The notes: generated from the sequence alone by a model not told the origin. Shown: positions 18,660 to 28,960, numbered from the stretch's first letter. The stretch is DNA of 62,131 nt from Caulobacter sp. HMWF025 (GCF_003060965.1 NZ_QAII01000048.1:76018-138148); one strand, 5' to 3'. Numbers and translations: made by a program.

Positions 18660-21317
18660 ATGTCGAAGAAGATGCTGATCGACGCAGCACACGCCGAAGA
18701 GACGCGTGTGGTCGTCGTGGACGGAACCCGGGTTGAAGAGTTCGATTTCGAAAGCCAGACCCGCAAACAGCTTCGCGGAAATATCTATCTCGCCAAGGTA
18801 ACCCGCGTTGAACCCAGCCTCCAGGCTGCGTTCATCGAGTATGGTGGCAACCGCCACGGGTTCCTCGCCTTCAACGAGATCCATCCCGACTATTACCAGA
18901 TCCCGGTCGCTGACCGTGAAGCGCTGATGCGCGATGACTCGCACGATGATGAGGATGACCATCCGGTCGGCCGTCGCGGTGACGACGATGACGATGGCGA
19001 TCACGTCGATGACGAGGAAGACGCCGTCGAAGAGGAGCTGGCGCGCCGCAAGCGCCGCCTCATGCGCAAGTACAAGATCCAGGAAGTGATCCGCCGCCGG
19101 CAGATCATGCTGGTTCAGGTCGTCAAGGAAGAGCGCGGCAACAAGGGCGCGGCCCTGACCACCTACCTGTCGCTTGCCGGCCGCTATGGCGTGCTGATGC
19201 CCAACACCGCGCGTGGCGGTGGCATCAGCCGCAAGATCACGACGGTGACCGACCGCAAGCGCCTGAAGAGCGTGGTTCAGAGCCTGGATGTGCCGCAAGG
19301 CATGGGCCTGATTGTTCGCACGGCAGGAGCCAAGCGCACCAAGGCCGAGATCAAGCGCGACTACGACTATCTGCTGCGCCTTTGGGAAAACATCCGCGAG
19401 ACGACCCTTCACTCGGTCGCCCCGGCGCTGATCTACGAGGAAGAGGACCTCGTCAAACGCGCCATCCGCGACATGTACGACAAGGAGCTGGAAGGCATCT
19501 GGGTTGAGGGCGAGGCCGGCTTCCGCGAGGCGCGCGACTTCATGCGCATGCTCATGCCCAGCCAGGCCAAGAAGGTCTTCCACTACCAGGACCCGGCCCC
19601 GATCTTCGTCAAGCACCGCATCGAAGACCATCTGGCGCAGATCTATTCGCCGGTCGTCCCCCTGCGCTCGGGCGGTTACCTGGTGATCAACCAGACCGAA
19701 GCCCTGGTGGCGATCGACGTGAACTCCGGGAAGGCGACGCGCGAACGCAACATTGAAGCGACAGCGCTGAAAACCAATACCGAAGCCGCCGAAGAAGCTG
19801 CCCGCCAGCTCAGGCTCCGGGATCTCGCGGGTCTTATCGTCATCGACTTCATCGACATGGATGAAGCCAAGAACAACCGCACCGTTGAGAAGGTCCTGAA
19901 GGACGCCCTGAAGGACGATCGCGCTCGCATCCAGATGGGCAAGATCAGTGGCTTTGGTCTCATGGAGATCAGCCGCCAGCGTCGTCGGACCGGCGTGCTG
20001 GAGGGGACGACCCACGTTTGCGAGCACTGCGAAGGTACGGGCCGGGTTCGCTCTGTGGAGTCCAGCGCCCTCGCCGCCCTTCGTGCCGTCGAGGTTGAGG
20101 CCCTGAAGGGCAGCGGAGCCATCACGCTGAAGGTGGCTCGCGCGGTCGGCATCTATATTCTCAACGAGAAGCGCGCCTATCTGCTGCGCCTGCAGCAGAC
20201 CCATGGTCTGTTCGTGACCGTCCTGGTCGACGACACCCTGCATGCCGCCGACAGCGAGATCGAGCGAACCGAGTTGGGCGAGCGGATCGCCTTTACGCCG
20301 GCGCCGCTCTCGGAGCCCGACCTGGCCGACGACGTCGCCTACGACGATGAGGACGAGGACGAAGAAGACGAGTTCATCGACGAAGAGGCCGTCGAGCGCG
20401 AAGACGAAGACGATGATTCGGCTTCGGCGCGCTCGCCCGCCCGTGGAAAGTCCAAACCTGAAGTCGCCGATGATGAAGGCGATCGGAATCGCAAGCGCAA
20501 GCGCCGTCGGCGCGGACGTCGCGATGACGCTCCGGCAGACACGGCCGCAGGTTCAGATGAGGATGCAGACCTCGACTCGGACGCTGAGGTTGATGGTGAA
20601 CGGGGCGATTTCGCCATCGAAGGCGAAGACGAGGAGGCTCGCCGCCGCCGGCGTCGGCGCGGTCGCCGCGGCGGCCGTCGTGGTGGCCGTGAGGATGGTG
20701 ATCGTCCGAGTGATGCCTTCGTGTGGATTCGCCCGCGGGTCCCGTTCGGCGACAGCGCCTTTGCCTGGCACGACCCGGCGGCGCTCGATGCACGGGGTGG
20801 TGATGCTCGCCGGCCTGCGGAACGCGCCCCGGACCGGGTTCGCTCGGAACGTAACGAGCGCCGTCCAGAACGCGAGGCCCGCCCCACACCGGCCGAGGCA
20901 GTCGTTGAGGCTGAGGCCCTGATTGTGGCTCCGGCTGTTATCGTGGCTCCTCCCGGTGATATCTGGGTGGAACTGCCCGCCCCCTCTGAAGACGCGCCCA
21001 AAAAAGCGCGTCGTCCGCGGTCGCGTGGTCGTAAGGCTGATGCCACCGAGGCCGCCGTTGAAGTGGTCATCGAGGCCCAGGCCGAACCTGAGGCCGCAGT
21101 GGCCGAAGAGTCGGCCACTCTAGTCGCTGAGCCGGTTGCCGAAGCCACGGTCACGGCCGAGTTGACGTCGGAAGCCGCAGCGCAGATCGATGCGGCCGTT
21201 TCGATCACCGAAGCGGAACCTGAAACCGCAGATCCGGCCGCTCCGGTTGAACCTGATCCTGCCGAAATCTCCGATCCGCCTGCGAAGCCGCGTCGCGGCT
21301 GGTGGCGCCGGAGCTGA
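18660..21317 (+). CDS. rne: Ribonuclease E
   Basis: An 885-residue essential endoribonuclease and RNA degradosome scaffold. The S1 domain near the N terminus is split by an acidic, then basic, insert (about 90-150). DNase I-like catalytic aspartates are D353 (AIDVNSG) and D396 (VIDFIDM), and the zinc-link is C454/C457 (CEHC). These are offset by exactly 50 from E. coli D303, D346 and C404/C407, consistent with the insert. A long disordered acidic/arginine-rich tail follows, ending PRRGWWRRS, the GWW element that binds PNPase in Caulobacter. The ATG at 18660 begins MSKKMLID; the longer frame is not used. Confidence 0.96.
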   Translation: MSKKMLIDAAHAEETRVVVVDGTRVEEFDFESQTRKQLRGNIYLAKVTRVEPSLQAAFIEYGGNRHGFLAFNEIHPDYYQIPVADREALMRDDSHDDEDDHPVGRRGDDDDDGDHVDDEEDAVEEELARRKRRLMRKYKIQEVIRRRQIMLVQVVKEERGNKGAALTTYLSLAGRYGVLMPNTARGGGISRKITTVTDRKRLKSVVQSLDVPQGMGLIVRTAGAKRTKAEIKRDYDYLLRLWENIRETTLHSVAPALIYEEEDLVKRAIRDMYDKELEGIWVEGEAGFREARDFMRMLMPSQAKKVFHYQDPAPIFVKHRIEDHLAQIYSPVVPLRSGGYLVINQTEALVAIDVNSGKATRERNIEATALKTNTEAAEEAARQLRLRDLAGLIVIDFIDMDEAKNNRTVEKVLKDALKDDRARIQMGKISGFGLMEISRQRRRTGVLEGTTHVCEHCEGTGRVRSVESSALAALRAVEVEALKGSGAITLKVARAVGIYILNEKRAYLLRLQQTHGLFVTVLVDDTLHAADSEIERTELGERIAFTPAPLSEPDLADDVAYDDEDEDEEDEFIDEEAVEREDEDDDSASARSPARGKSKPEVADDEGDRNRKRKRRRRGRRDDAPADTAAGSDEDADLDSDAEVDGERGDFAIEGEDEEARRRRRRRGRRGGRRGGREDGDRPSDAFVWIRPRVPFGDSAFAWHDPAALDARGGDARRPAERAPDRVRSERNERRPEREARPTPAEAVVEAEALIVAPAVIVAPPGDIWVELPAPSEDAPKKARRPRSRGRKADATEAAVEVVIEAQAEPEAAVAEESATLVAEPVAEATVTAELTSEAAAQIDAAVSITEAEPETADPAAPVEPDPAEISDPPAKPRRGWWRRS

Positions 21318-21322
21318 TTAAG

Positions 21323-21359
21323 ATCGTGGGTGGTCGGGGCTCCCCCGGCCACCCACGAT
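21323..21359. other. Long perfect-arm hairpin directly after rne
   Basis: ATCGTGGGTGG (21323-21333) pairs with CCACCCACGAT (21349-21359), with a further CGGGG/CCCCG inner stem. There is no T run, so it may be a 3'-end stabilising or processing structure rather than a plain terminator. Confidence 0.6.
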
Positions 21360-21457
21360 ACCTATATGAGTCAGCGCGCCAAACAGGCCGGTTCACACCG
21401 ATGTCCTTTACGGCATAGTCTGGCCTCTATCGCGGGGGCGCGATCAGGAGACAGTGC

Positions 21458-22870
21458 ATGACCTCCCGCACGCGGTGGGCGCAAAACCGGTTTCGCGCTC
21501 TATGCTCCGTCGCCGTCGTCGCGACTGTCAGCCTCGCCCAGCCGGCAATCGCTCAGGACGGCCCCTCGCTGATCCGCGACACCGAAATCGAAGAGATCCT
21601 GCATCGCGACGCAGACCCGATCTTCGAAGCCGCCGGGCTGGATTCCAGAACTGTTCGCATCCTGCTGGTCGGCGACAAGTCCCTGAACGCTTTTGCGACC
21701 CAGGGACTGCAGATGGGCCTCAACACGGGCCTCATCCTTCAGTCCGAGACCCCCAATCAGTTGAAGGGCGTCATTGCTCACGAAACCGGTCACCTTGCCG
21801 GCGGACACCCGATCCGGTCGGCGGAAATGATGCGAGCCGGGCTCAAGCCGATGATCCTGACCATGGGCCTCGGCGTCCTTGCGGCTCTGGCGGGAGCTCC
21901 GGACGCCGGAGCCGTCCTGCTCGGCAACGCCTCCTATTTCGGGACCCTGGGCGCGCTGGGTTACAGCCGTGACCAGGAATCGCGCGCGGACCAGGCTGCA
22001 GCAGGGTTTCTGGAGGCGACGGGTCAGTCTGGTCGTGGCCTCGTCGAGTTTTTCGACAACTTCCGATATCAGGAGGTCTTCGACCAGGCCCGGCGCTTCG
22101 CCTATTTCCGGAGCCACCCTCTGTCTTCAGAGCGGATCGAAACCCTCAGGAGCAGGGTTGTGAGGCAGGCGCACTACGACGCCGTGGACAGCCCCGAGGA
22201 TCTCGCCGAACACCAGATCATGCGGGCCAAGCTGGAGGGGTTTCTCAACCCCCAGGTTGCTCTCATGAAGTACAAGGAAAACGATCGCAGCTTCCCGGCC
22301 CGCTACGCCCGTGCGATCGCCTATTATCAGATGAAGGAACCCGACCGGGCTCTCAAGCTCATCGACCAGTTGCTCACCGAGAACGAAGACAACCCGTATC
22401 TCTGGGAGCTGAAGGGCCAGGTGCTGTTCGAGTTCAACCGGGTTGAACAGGCCGAAGCGCCCCAACGTCGTTCTGTTGCGCTCAAGCCGGACGCGCCGCT
22501 TCTCAGAATCAATCTGGGCCAGACCCTGATCGGTCTCAAGGACCCCAAGAAAGTCGAGGAAGGTGTTCAGGAGCTGAAACGCTCACTGCTGAACGACGGC
22601 GATAATGCTGTGACCTGGCGGCTGCTGGCTCAGGCCTATGACACCCAGGGCCGCGACGGCGATGCGCGTCTGGCCACCGCAGAGCAGTACTTTTCGCTGG
22701 GTGCGCCGCAGGAGGCGAGGATTTTCGCCATGCGGGCGCGCGAACTACTGACCAAGGATACGCCTGAATGGCGGCGAGCCACGGATATCGTACTGGCCTC
22801 CCGTCCCAGCAACCAGGACCTCAAGGACCTGGCCAAGGAAGGCGCCACGCAGTCCGACCTGCGCCGTTGA
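21458..22870 (+). CDS. Periplasmic M48 metalloprotease with TPR repeats (BepA-like)
   Basis: A 470-residue secreted protein. A signal peptide (about 1-32) is followed by an M48 zinc protease with H108-E109-x2-H112 (HETGH) and a downstream Glu in RDQESRADQ, then a C-terminal TPR array (from about 280). This matches BepA/YfgC, which maintains outer-membrane assembly by degrading or promoting maturation of stalled LptD and Bam components. It is followed after 26 bases by a DsbA-like lipoprotein, which fits a role in envelope quality control, including disulfide-bonded LptD encoded further along. Confidence 0.9.
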   Translation: MTSRTRWAQNRFRALCSVAVVATVSLAQPAIAQDGPSLIRDTEIEEILHRDADPIFEAAGLDSRTVRILLVGDKSLNAFATQGLQMGLNTGLILQSETPNQLKGVIAHETGHLAGGHPIRSAEMMRAGLKPMILTMGLGVLAALAGAPDAGAVLLGNASYFGTLGALGYSRDQESRADQAAAGFLEATGQSGRGLVEFFDNFRYQEVFDQARRFAYFRSHPLSSERIETLRSRVVRQAHYDAVDSPEDLAEHQIMRAKLEGFLNPQVALMKYKENDRSFPARYARAIAYYQMKEPDRALKLIDQLLTENEDNPYLWELKGQVLFEFNRVEQAEAPQRRSVALKPDAPLLRINLGQTLIGLKDPKKVEEGVQELKRSLLNDGDNAVTWRLLAQAYDTQGRDGDARLATAEQYFSLGAPQEARIFAMRARELLTKDTPEWRRATDIVLASRPSNQDLKDLAKEGATQSDLRR

Positions 22871-22896
22871 CACCCCCTCATCAAGTTCGAGACATC

Positions 22897-23637
22897 ATGC
22901 CCCTGCCCCGCCGTTCCGGTGTCGCCGCTGCTGCAATCCTGCTGGCCTCTGGTCTGATGACCGCCTGCACCCCGTCAAAGCCTGATGAGGCGTTTGGCCA
23001 GAAGGTCAGGGCTTACCTGCTGGAACACCCTGAAGTGTTGCTCGAGATGAGTGCCAAACTCGAACAGAAGCAGGCCTCGAAGGCCGCTGCCCAGGGGCGA
23101 GCAGCGCTCAACCAGTACCGTCAGGCCATTGAGCGGGATCCCCGCGACTTTGTTGCCAATCCCAAGGGCGTCGTCACGGTCACGGAGTTTTTTGACTACC
23201 GTTGTGGCTACTGCAAACTCGCCACACCGGAGATCATCAAGCTGATCAATGAGAACCCGGATGTCCGGTTTGTGTTCAAGGACTTCGTGATTTTCGGCCA
23301 GGATTCCGAAGCAGCAGCAAGACTGTTCCTCGGTGCGCGGGATCAGGGAAAATCCCTCGAACTCCACAAGGCCCTGATGGCCGAGAAGAGCCTTGATGCT
23401 GCGGGTGCCCTAAGAATCGCTGCGGCCATGGGCCTGGACGTGGAGAAGGCCAAGGCGACTGGCGCGTCAGCTGAAACGACCCAGCATCTCGCGGACACCC
23501 ATGCCCTAGCCCAAGCCCTTGCGATTGAAGGCACACCAGCCTTCATTATTGGGGACCAGATCATCCCGGGGGCCGATATGAATGCCCTGACGCTGGCAAT
23601 CGCCAATGCCAGGGCGTCGAAGCTGAAAGCGGGTTAG
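22897..23637 (+). CDS. DsbA-family thiol-disulfide oxidoreductase, predicted lipoprotein
   Basis: A 246-residue protein. The lipobox LMTAC places the lipidated cysteine at C24. An N-terminal helical segment resembling the oligomerisation region of ScsC/Com1-type proteins precedes the thioredoxin fold with active site C103-G-Y-C106 and a cis-proline in EGTPAFIIG. Likely anchored to a membrane and facing the periplasm, forming or isomerising disulfides. The ATG at 22897 starts the signal sequence; an earlier in-frame ATG at 22768 lies inside the protease gene. It overlaps the convergent thiG by 4 bases. Confidence 0.92.
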   Translation: MPLPRRSGVAAAAILLASGLMTACTPSKPDEAFGQKVRAYLLEHPEVLLEMSAKLEQKQASKAAAQGRAALNQYRQAIERDPRDFVANPKGVVTVTEFFDYRCGYCKLATPEIIKLINENPDVRFVFKDFVIFGQDSEAAARLFLGARDQGKSLELHKALMAEKSLDAAGALRIAAAMGLDVEKAKATGASAETTQHLADTHALAQALAIEGTPAFIIGDQIIPGADMNALTLAIANARASKLKAG

Positions 23638-24440
23638 ATCAACCCGCCTAGCGGCGAGCTGGGATCAGCATAGAGGCGCTTTGGCATGCGTCCGGCCAGG
23701 TAGGCTTCACGCCCCGCGATGACGGCATGTTTCATCGCACGGGCCATTCTGATGGGGTCCTTGGCTTCTGCGATCGCCGAATTCATCAGGATGGCATCAC
23801 AGCCCAGCTCCATGCCGATCGCCGCATCCGATGCGGTCCCGACGCCGGCATCAACGAGGACGGGCACTTTGGCGTTCTCGATGATGATGCGCATGTTGAC
23901 CCGGTTCTGGATCCCAAGCCCCGACCCGATCGGCGCGCCCAGCGGCATGATCGCGACGGCCCCCGCTTCCTCAAGCTTGCGGGCGTAGACCGGGTCATCA
24001 GAGCAATAGACCATGACCTGGAAGCCTTCACTGACGAGCAGCTTCAGCGAGCGCAGCGTCTCCTCCATGTCCGGATAGAGCGTCTTGGGGTCGCTGAGAA
24101 CTTCAAGCTTCACGAGGTCCCAACCACCGGCTTCCCGGGCCAGACGAAGCGTCCGGACGGCCTCTTCGCCGGTAAAGCAACCAGCGGTATTGGGCAGAAA
24201 GGTGAATTCCGTAGGCTTGACGTAGTCCACCAGCAGCGGCTGGCTGGGATCGGTGAGGTTCACCCGACGCACGGCCACGGTGACGATCTCGGCCCCGGCG
24301 GCCTGCGCGGCTGCCGCGTTGGTCGCGTAGTCCTTGTACTTGCCGGTGCCGACAATAAGGCGCGATCGGAAAGTCCGGCCGGCGACAGTCCAAGTGTCTT
24401 CGACGGCGGCAGCGGATTCGGGAGAGACGGATGTGGTCAT
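23634..24440 (-). CDS. thiG: Thiazole synthase ThiG
   Basis: A 268-residue TIM-barrel enzyme making the thiazole phosphate carboxylate of thiamine from 1-deoxy-xylulose 5-phosphate, dehydroglycine and ThiS thiocarboxylate. Motifs seen: [12 protein letters not shown], the Schiff-base lysine in [27 protein letters not shown] and [12 protein letters not shown]. It lies 45 bases after thiS on the same strand. No TPP riboswitch is recognisable in the short space upstream of thiS. Confidence 0.96.
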   Translation of the reverse strand: MTTSVSPESAAAVEDTWTVAGRTFRSRLIVGTGKYKDYATNAAAAQAAGAEIVTVAVRRVNLTDPSQPLLVDYVKPTEFTFLPNTAGCFTGEEAVRTLRLAREAGGWDLVKLEVLSDPKTLYPDMEETLRSLKLLVSEGFQVMVYCSDDPVYARKLEEAGAVAIMPLGAPIGSGLGIQNRVNMRIIIENAKVPVLVDAGVGTASDAAIGMELGCDAILMNSAIAEAKDPIRMARAMKHAVIAGREAYLAGRMPKRLYADPSSPLGGLI

Positions 24441-24485
24441 GGAGCCGGTTTACGCCTGCGGCAGCCGGGTTTCAAATGCGCAACC

Positions 24486-24686
24486 TCAACCGCCGCCGAT
24501 GAATGTCACGATCTCGAGCCGGTCGCCCTCGACGAGCGAGGTCGCCGAATAGATCGAGCGCGGCACGATCTCGAGGTTGAGCTCTATCGCCACCTTGCGT
24601 GCGTCAAGACCGAGCGAGGTCACCAGATCAGCAACGTTTGCGACCCCGGAAATCTCCCGCTCTTCTCCGTTCAGGAAAAGCTTCAT
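24486..24686 (-). CDS. thiS: Sulfur carrier protein ThiS
   Basis: A 66-residue ubiquitin-fold carrier ending in the required Gly-Gly (TFIGGG). Its C-terminal thiocarboxylate donates sulfur to ThiG, encoded next on the same strand. The ATG at 24686 has a near-perfect GGAGGTGAG site just before it. The longer open frame up to 24926 runs antisense through aroQ and is rejected. Confidence 0.95.
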   Translation of the reverse strand: MKLFLNGEEREISGVANVADLVTSLGLDARKVAIELNLEIVPRSIYSATSLVEGDRLEIVTFIGGG

Positions 24687-24764
24687 CTCACCTCCAAAGC
24701 GAGCCGTGCTTGTGACCCGAGGGAACCGGCTATACAAGACCTTCGGAATCGACGGCGGAGCCGA

Positions 24765-25208
24765 ATGGTAAAACCGATCCATGTGCTGAGTGGCCCCAAT
24801 CTCAACCTGTTGGGAACCCGGGAGCCCGAAATCTACGGTAAGGACACGCTTGACGATGTCCGGGCGCGCTGTGAGGCGCGGGCGGAGTCTCATGGCTGCA
24901 CCGTTGTGTTTCGTCAGTCCAACCACGAGGGGATGCTGATCGACTGGGTGCAGGAGGCGCGTGAGTCTGCTTCAGCCCTGGTCATCAACCCGGCCGGCTA
25001 TGGCCACACCTCGATTGCCTTGCTGGACGCGCTCAAAACCCTGAGCATTCCGGTGATCGAGTGCCACCTGTCCAACCCGGCGGCGCGGGAAGACTTCCGC
25101 CGCCACACCTACGTCTCGCTAGCCGCAACGGGGATTGTCTCCGGCTTTGGCGCAGCGAGTTATGAACTGGCGATCGATGCCGCTTTCGGCCTGATCGGCG
25201 TAAAATAG
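24765..25208 (+). CDS. aroQ: 3-dehydroquinate dehydratase, type II
   Basis: A 147-residue type II dehydroquinase catalysing the third shikimate step. Visible family motifs are [18 protein letters not shown] with the catalytic tyrosine, the RQSNHEG loop, [12 protein letters not shown] and [14 protein letters not shown] with the active-site His. A 493-residue open frame runs far upstream antisense to thiG, but similarity begins only at the ATG at 24765. It is divergent from thiS with a 78-base gap, and is followed by accB, an arrangement seen in many alphaproteobacteria. Confidence 0.96.
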   Translation: MVKPIHVLSGPNLNLLGTREPEIYGKDTLDDVRARCEARAESHGCTVVFRQSNHEGMLIDWVQEARESASALVINPAGYGHTSIALLDALKTLSIPVIECHLSNPAAREDFRRHTYVSLAATGIVSGFGAASYELAIDAAFGLIGVK

Positions 25209-25264
25209 GTCCCGGCCCGGTTCGACTTAAACGACCGGTGCTCAAGAGAACAAGGTACGCTTCC

Positions 25265-25777
25265 ATGTCCAATCCCAAGGCTCCCGCCGATCCGGTCGAA
25301 ACTCCGTCGATCGACGCTCGCCTGGTCCGCAAGCTTGCGGACATCCTGAAGGACACAGGCCTGACAGAAATCGAGGTCGAGCATGCTGGTCTGAAGATCC
25401 GCGTTGCCCGCGAACTGACCGTTTCTGCCGCAACGACTAACTACGTCCAGGCACCTCAGGCCTATGCTCCGCAGGCTTCTGCCCCTGCACCGATGCCGGA
25501 GGCTCCCGCAGAGGCCGCGCCCGCCGCTCCGACCCGCGCCACTGGCGACATCGTGAAGTCTCCGATGGTCGGCACGGTCTATATGTCGCCGCAGCCCGGT
25601 GCTGACGCTTTCATCAAGGTCGGGGACACCGTTGCATCCGGACAAACGCTCCTCATCGTCGAAGCGATGAAGACCATGAATCCGATCGCAGCTCCCAAGG
25701 CCGGCAAGGTCGTTGAAATTCTGGTCGGCGACGCCCAGCCGGTAGAGTTCGGCGAACCCCTCGTCGTTATCGAGTAG
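25265..25777 (+). CDS. accB: Biotin carboxyl carrier protein of acetyl-CoA carboxylase
   Basis: A 170-residue protein: N-terminal helix, a long alanine/proline-rich flexible linker (about 65-95), then the biotinyl domain with the target lysine in EAMKTMN and the protruding-thumb region before it. It carries CO2 from AccC to the carboxyltransferase. The ATG at 25265 starts MSNPKAPAD; an earlier ATG at 25238 would add nine basic residues. It lies 5 bases before accC. Confidence 0.95.
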   Translation: MSNPKAPADPVETPSIDARLVRKLADILKDTGLTEIEVEHAGLKIRVARELTVSAATTNYVQAPQAYAPQASAPAPMPEAPAEAAPAAPTRATGDIVKSPMVGTVYMSPQPGADAFIKVGDTVASGQTLLIVEAMKTMNPIAAPKAGKVVEILVGDAQPVEFGEPLVVIE

Positions 25778-25782
25778 AGATC

Positions 25783-27126
25783 ATGTTCGACAAGATCCTG
25801 ATCGCGAACCGGGGCGAGATCGCGCTCCGGGTTCACCGGGCCTGCAAGGAAATGGGCATTGCTACTGTGGCTGTCCACTCGGAGGCTGATGCCAATTCGA
25901 TGTGGGTGCGCCTCGCCGACGAGAGCGTCTGCATCGGCCCGGCTCCAGCAGCAAAAAGCTATCTGAATATCCCCTCGATCATCGCCGCCTGCGAGATCAC
26001 GGGGGCACAGGCGGTCCACCCCGGCTATGGCTTCCTCTCGGAGAACGCCCGCTTCGCCGAGATCGTGGGCGCTCACGGCTTCACCTTCATCGGTCCGAAG
26101 CCTGAGCACATCCGGATGATGGGCGACAAGATTACGGCCAAGCAGGCCGTAAAGGACGCCGGCATTCCCGTCGTTCCTGGGTCCGACGGCGGCGTTGCGA
26201 CCGAGGAAGAGGCTTTTGCGGCGGCCGAGATGATCGGCTTCCCCGTGTTGATCAAGGCCGCCTCCGGCGGTGGCGGTCGTGGCATGAAGGTCGCCCAGAC
26301 GCGGGAAGATCTCGCTGAGGCCGTTTCGACCGCCCGTTCGGAAGCCCGCGCAGCGTTCGGCGACGACACGGTCTATATGGAGCGCTATCTCCAGAAGCCG
26401 CGCCACATCGAGATCCAGGTCATCGCCGACAGCCATGGCAATGTGGTGCATCTGGGCGAGCGCGACTGCTCGCTGCAGCGTCGTCACCAAAAGGTGCTGG
26501 AAGAAGCTCCCTCGCCCGCCCTCGGCGCAGCCGATCGCGCCAAGATCGGCAAGATCGTCGTCGATGCGGTCAAGGCCATCGGCTATCTGGGCGTCGGCAC
26601 CATCGAGTTCCTGTGGGAGAACGGCGAGTTCTTCTTCATCGAGATGAATACCCGCCTGCAGGTCGAACACCCGGTCACCGAAGCCATCACCGGCATCGAC
26701 CTGGTGCGCGAGCAGATCCGCATTGCTGCGGGCCTGCCGCTGTCCTTCACCCAGGACGACGTGGTCTTCGAAGGTCACGCCATCGAGTGCCGGATCAACG
26801 CCGAGAACGCACGGACGTTTACGCCCTCGCCCGGGACGATCACCGACTTCCATGCTCCGGGTGGTCTGGGGGTTCGCCTGGATTCGGCGATCTACACCGG
26901 CTATTCCATCCCGCCTTACTATGACAGCCTGATCGGCAAGCTCATCGTGCACGGTCGGGACCGTGCCGAGTGCATTGCGCGTCTGAAGCGTTGCCTCGGC
27001 GAAATGGTCGTCGGTGGGATTGAGACGACGATCCCGCTCTTCCAGGACCTCCTTGTTCAGCCTGACATCCTGGCCGGTGACTACGACATCCACTGGCTTG
27101 AACGCTGGATCAAGGCCCAGGGCTAG
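25783..27126 (+). CDS. accC: Biotin carboxylase subunit of acetyl-CoA carboxylase
   Basis: A 447-residue ATP-grasp enzyme that carboxylates biotin on AccB. Seen: [17 protein letters not shown] at the N terminus, the glycine-rich ATP loop [25 protein letters not shown] and [14 protein letters not shown], the core catalytic region. Length matches the family. It forms an operon with accB, committing acetyl-CoA to fatty-acid synthesis, which continues in the fab cluster at the end of the window. Confidence 0.97.
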   Translation: MFDKILIANRGEIALRVHRACKEMGIATVAVHSEADANSMWVRLADESVCIGPAPAAKSYLNIPSIIAACEITGAQAVHPGYGFLSENARFAEIVGAHGFTFIGPKPEHIRMMGDKITAKQAVKDAGIPVVPGSDGGVATEEEAFAAAEMIGFPVLIKAASGGGGRGMKVAQTREDLAEAVSTARSEARAAFGDDTVYMERYLQKPRHIEIQVIADSHGNVVHLGERDCSLQRRHQKVLEEAPSPALGAADRAKIGKIVVDAVKAIGYLGVGTIEFLWENGEFFFIEMNTRLQVEHPVTEAITGIDLVREQIRIAAGLPLSFTQDDVVFEGHAIECRINAENARTFTPSPGTITDFHAPGGLGVRLDSAIYTGYSIPPYYDSLIGKLIVHGRDRAECIARLKRCLGEMVVGGIETTIPLFQDLLVQPDILAGDYDIHWLERWIKAQG

Positions 27127-27142
27127 CGGATTCTCCGCGCAG

Positions 27143-27793
27143 ATGGACGCCTTCACGGTCGACGACCTTGTGGCCTGCTATCGGCGCGGGGTCTTCCCGA
27201 TGGCAGACTCCCGGGAAGATGAGAGCATCTTCCTGATCGACCCGGAGCGACGGGGTGTGCTGCCGCTCGACGGCTTTCACCTGCCCCGTCGCCTCGCCCG
27301 GACGATCCGATCGGACCCCTATGAAGTCAGGATCGACACGGCATTCGACGCCGTGGTCGAGGCCTGCGCCGCGTCAGGTCCGGGGCGCATAGAGACCTGG
27401 ATCAATGGACCGATCCAGAAGATGTACAGCGACCTGTTTTCACGCGGTGCAGCGCATTGCGTCGAGTGCTGGGCGGACGGAATCCTCGTCGGCGGGCTCT
27501 ATGGCGTTTCCCTGGGATCGGCTTTCTTCGGTGAAAGCATGTTCTCGATCCGGCGGGACGCCAGCAAGATTGCGCTGGTGCATCTGGTCGCCCGACTGAT
27601 CGAGGGCGGGTACCGCCTGCTCGATACCCAGTTCATCACGGATCATCTCAAGCAGTTCGGGACCACCGAGATATCGCGATCGGACTATCAGAAAAGACTG
27701 CGACGGGCCCTGCAGGACCAGGCCGATTTCTATCGCTTGACGACCGGGGCTTCGGGCGAAGACGCTTTGCAGGCAATCAGCCAGGCATCATAG
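27143..27793 (+). CDS. aat: Leucyl/phenylalanyl-tRNA--protein transferase
   Basis: A 216-residue N-end-rule enzyme that adds Leu or Phe to proteins with basic N termini, marking them for ClpAP. Family features seen: [10 protein letters not shown], the [10 protein letters not shown] and [18 protein letters not shown] core, and [15 protein letters not shown] near the C terminus. The ATG at 27143 is 16 bases after the accC stop; a longer frame from 27014 lies inside accC. Its last 64 bases overlap the convergent DUF2155 gene. Confidence 0.94.
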   Translation: MDAFTVDDLVACYRRGVFPMADSREDESIFLIDPERRGVLPLDGFHLPRRLARTIRSDPYEVRIDTAFDAVVEACAASGPGRIETWINGPIQKMYSDLFSRGAAHCVECWADGILVGGLYGVSLGSAFFGESMFSIRRDASKIALVHLVARLIEGGYRLLDTQFITDHLKQFGTTEISRSDYQKRLRRALQDQADFYRLTTGASGEDALQAISQAS

Positions 27794-28341
27794 ACCGGAT
27801 GCTCCAGCGGATGGACGCCTGGCGCATTGGCGTACATCCAGCCCTTGTAGATTTGCCGCCCCGCCGGAGCGATACGGCCGGAAACGGCCTTTGGCTGCGT
27901 ATCAACGACGACATAGGCCGCCGTCACGGGTGCAATCTCGTCGGCAGCCGACGTCTCGCAGGCCCGAACCGTGAAGATAAGCGTCTTGTAGCGGATCGGC
28001 TGGCCGACGGGGGCCTCGAACCGCATGGTCTCCGTCGTGACCTTGTCGAGGGCCTGAATGATGGCCACGCTTGAGCGAGGCCGCTTCGCGGGCTCGGCGG
28101 GCTTTGTTTCGACCACTTCCGGTTTCGTAGCAGGCGCAACCTTGGCTGTTGAAAGAGCTGGAGCCGCTGCCTCCTGCACGACGGGTGCCGACGCGCGAAC
28201 CGGAGCAGGATCGCTGGGAGTCGCTACGGGCGCGGAGACCGATTGTGAACCCGCGGGGGCTGCCGACTGGGCATAGGCCCCTCCGGCGATAAAGGCCGCT
28301 GCAACAAGCGCAGCGCCGGCCGAACCCGAGAGCCCTCCCAC
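27730..28341 (-). CDS. DUF2155 domain protein, predicted secreted
   Basis: About 203 residues: a hydrophobic leader with AYAQ-type cleavage site, a long Ala/Pro/Val-rich linker, and a C-terminal DUF2155 domain ([19 protein letters not shown] through [25 protein letters not shown], with two Cys that could pair). Function unknown; the family is alphaproteobacterial and often sits beside the NDUFA12-like gene and aat, as here. A GTG at 28341 shortly after the stop of the NDUFA12-like gene is the most economical start; the in-frame ATG at 28473 would overlap that gene by 127 bases. The 3' end overlaps aat by 64 bases. Confidence 0.82.
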   Translation of the reverse strand: MGGLSGSAGAALVAAAFIAGGAYAQSAAPAGSQSVSAPVATPSDPAPVRASAPVVQEAAAPALSTAKVAPATKPEVVETKPAEPAKRPRSSVAIIQALDKVTTETMRFEAPVGQPIRYKTLIFTVRACETSAADEIAPVTAAYVVVDTQPKAVSGRIAPAGRQIYKGWMYANAPGVHPLEHPVYDAWLIACKASSPEAPVVKR

Positions 28342-28346
28342 CCGGA

Positions 28347-28742
28347 CTATTCCGGCTTCCAGGGCTGGTAGTCGCTTGTGGCTACGGCACGCTCGCCCCC
28401 TCGTGTCAGCGAGCCCTTCGGCCGCCAGGCGTGGACCGTCCCGGTGAGGTTGGGGGTATGGTCCTTTTCCCAATCACGGCGCAGGAGCGGTGCCGTCGTC
28501 GGCGGCTCGTCGAAGGTGTAGTGGAGCCAGCCGCTCCACTCTGCAGGAACCTTGGAGGCTTCGGCATAGCCGTCGTAGATCACCCAGCGACGCTTATGGC
28601 TGTCATAGCTGTCACTGGCGTCCCGCGCTTCGAAGTAGCGGTTACCGAAATCGTCCTGACCCACGAAAACGCCACGACGGCCAATATGGAAACGCTGACC
28701 CAGGGTCGCGCCATTCCACCACGTAAAGATCGCTTTCAGCAC
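28347..28742 (-). CDS. NADH:ubiquinone oxidoreductase accessory subunit, NDUFA12 (B17.2) family
   Basis: A 131-residue soluble protein with the family core: FTWWNGATLGQRF, GQDDFGNRYFEA, RRWVIYDGYAEASKVPAEWSGWLHY and RRDWEKDHTPNLTGT. This complex I accessory subunit is shared by mitochondria and alphaproteobacteria and docks on the peripheral arm. The main nuo operon is not in the window. The divergent 218-base space to the next gene carries no recognised site. Confidence 0.93.
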   Translation of the reverse strand: MLKAIFTWWNGATLGQRFHIGRRGVFVGQDDFGNRYFEARDASDSYDSHKRRWVIYDGYAEASKVPAEWSGWLHYTFDEPPTTAPLLRRDWEKDHTPNLTGTVHAWRPKGSLTRGGERAVATSDYQPWKPE

Positions 28743-28960
28743 TCGATGGCACCCGAATTTGCTAGGGCTTCCGGCAACGCGGCTTTGCGTGACGAAGCGG
28801 CGCGACTATACGGCTCGTCGCTCCTAGCGTCCAGCGCGCCCCTTGGGCGGATCACTTCAACATCTTGTGGACAGTCGCGCCCAAGCCCCAACATCTATTG
28901 AAGGCGAACCAGCCGCGCTCTAATCTGAACACCTCCTGGCGCTCAGTTGCGGAATCGCCC

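Noticed and set aside
23727..24764. Long open frame leading into aroQ
   Set aside because: Runs antisense through thiG/thiS; dehydroquinase likeness begins at 24765.
24687..24764. TPP riboswitch before thiS
   Set aside because: The divergent gap is only 78 bases and shows no thi-box pattern.
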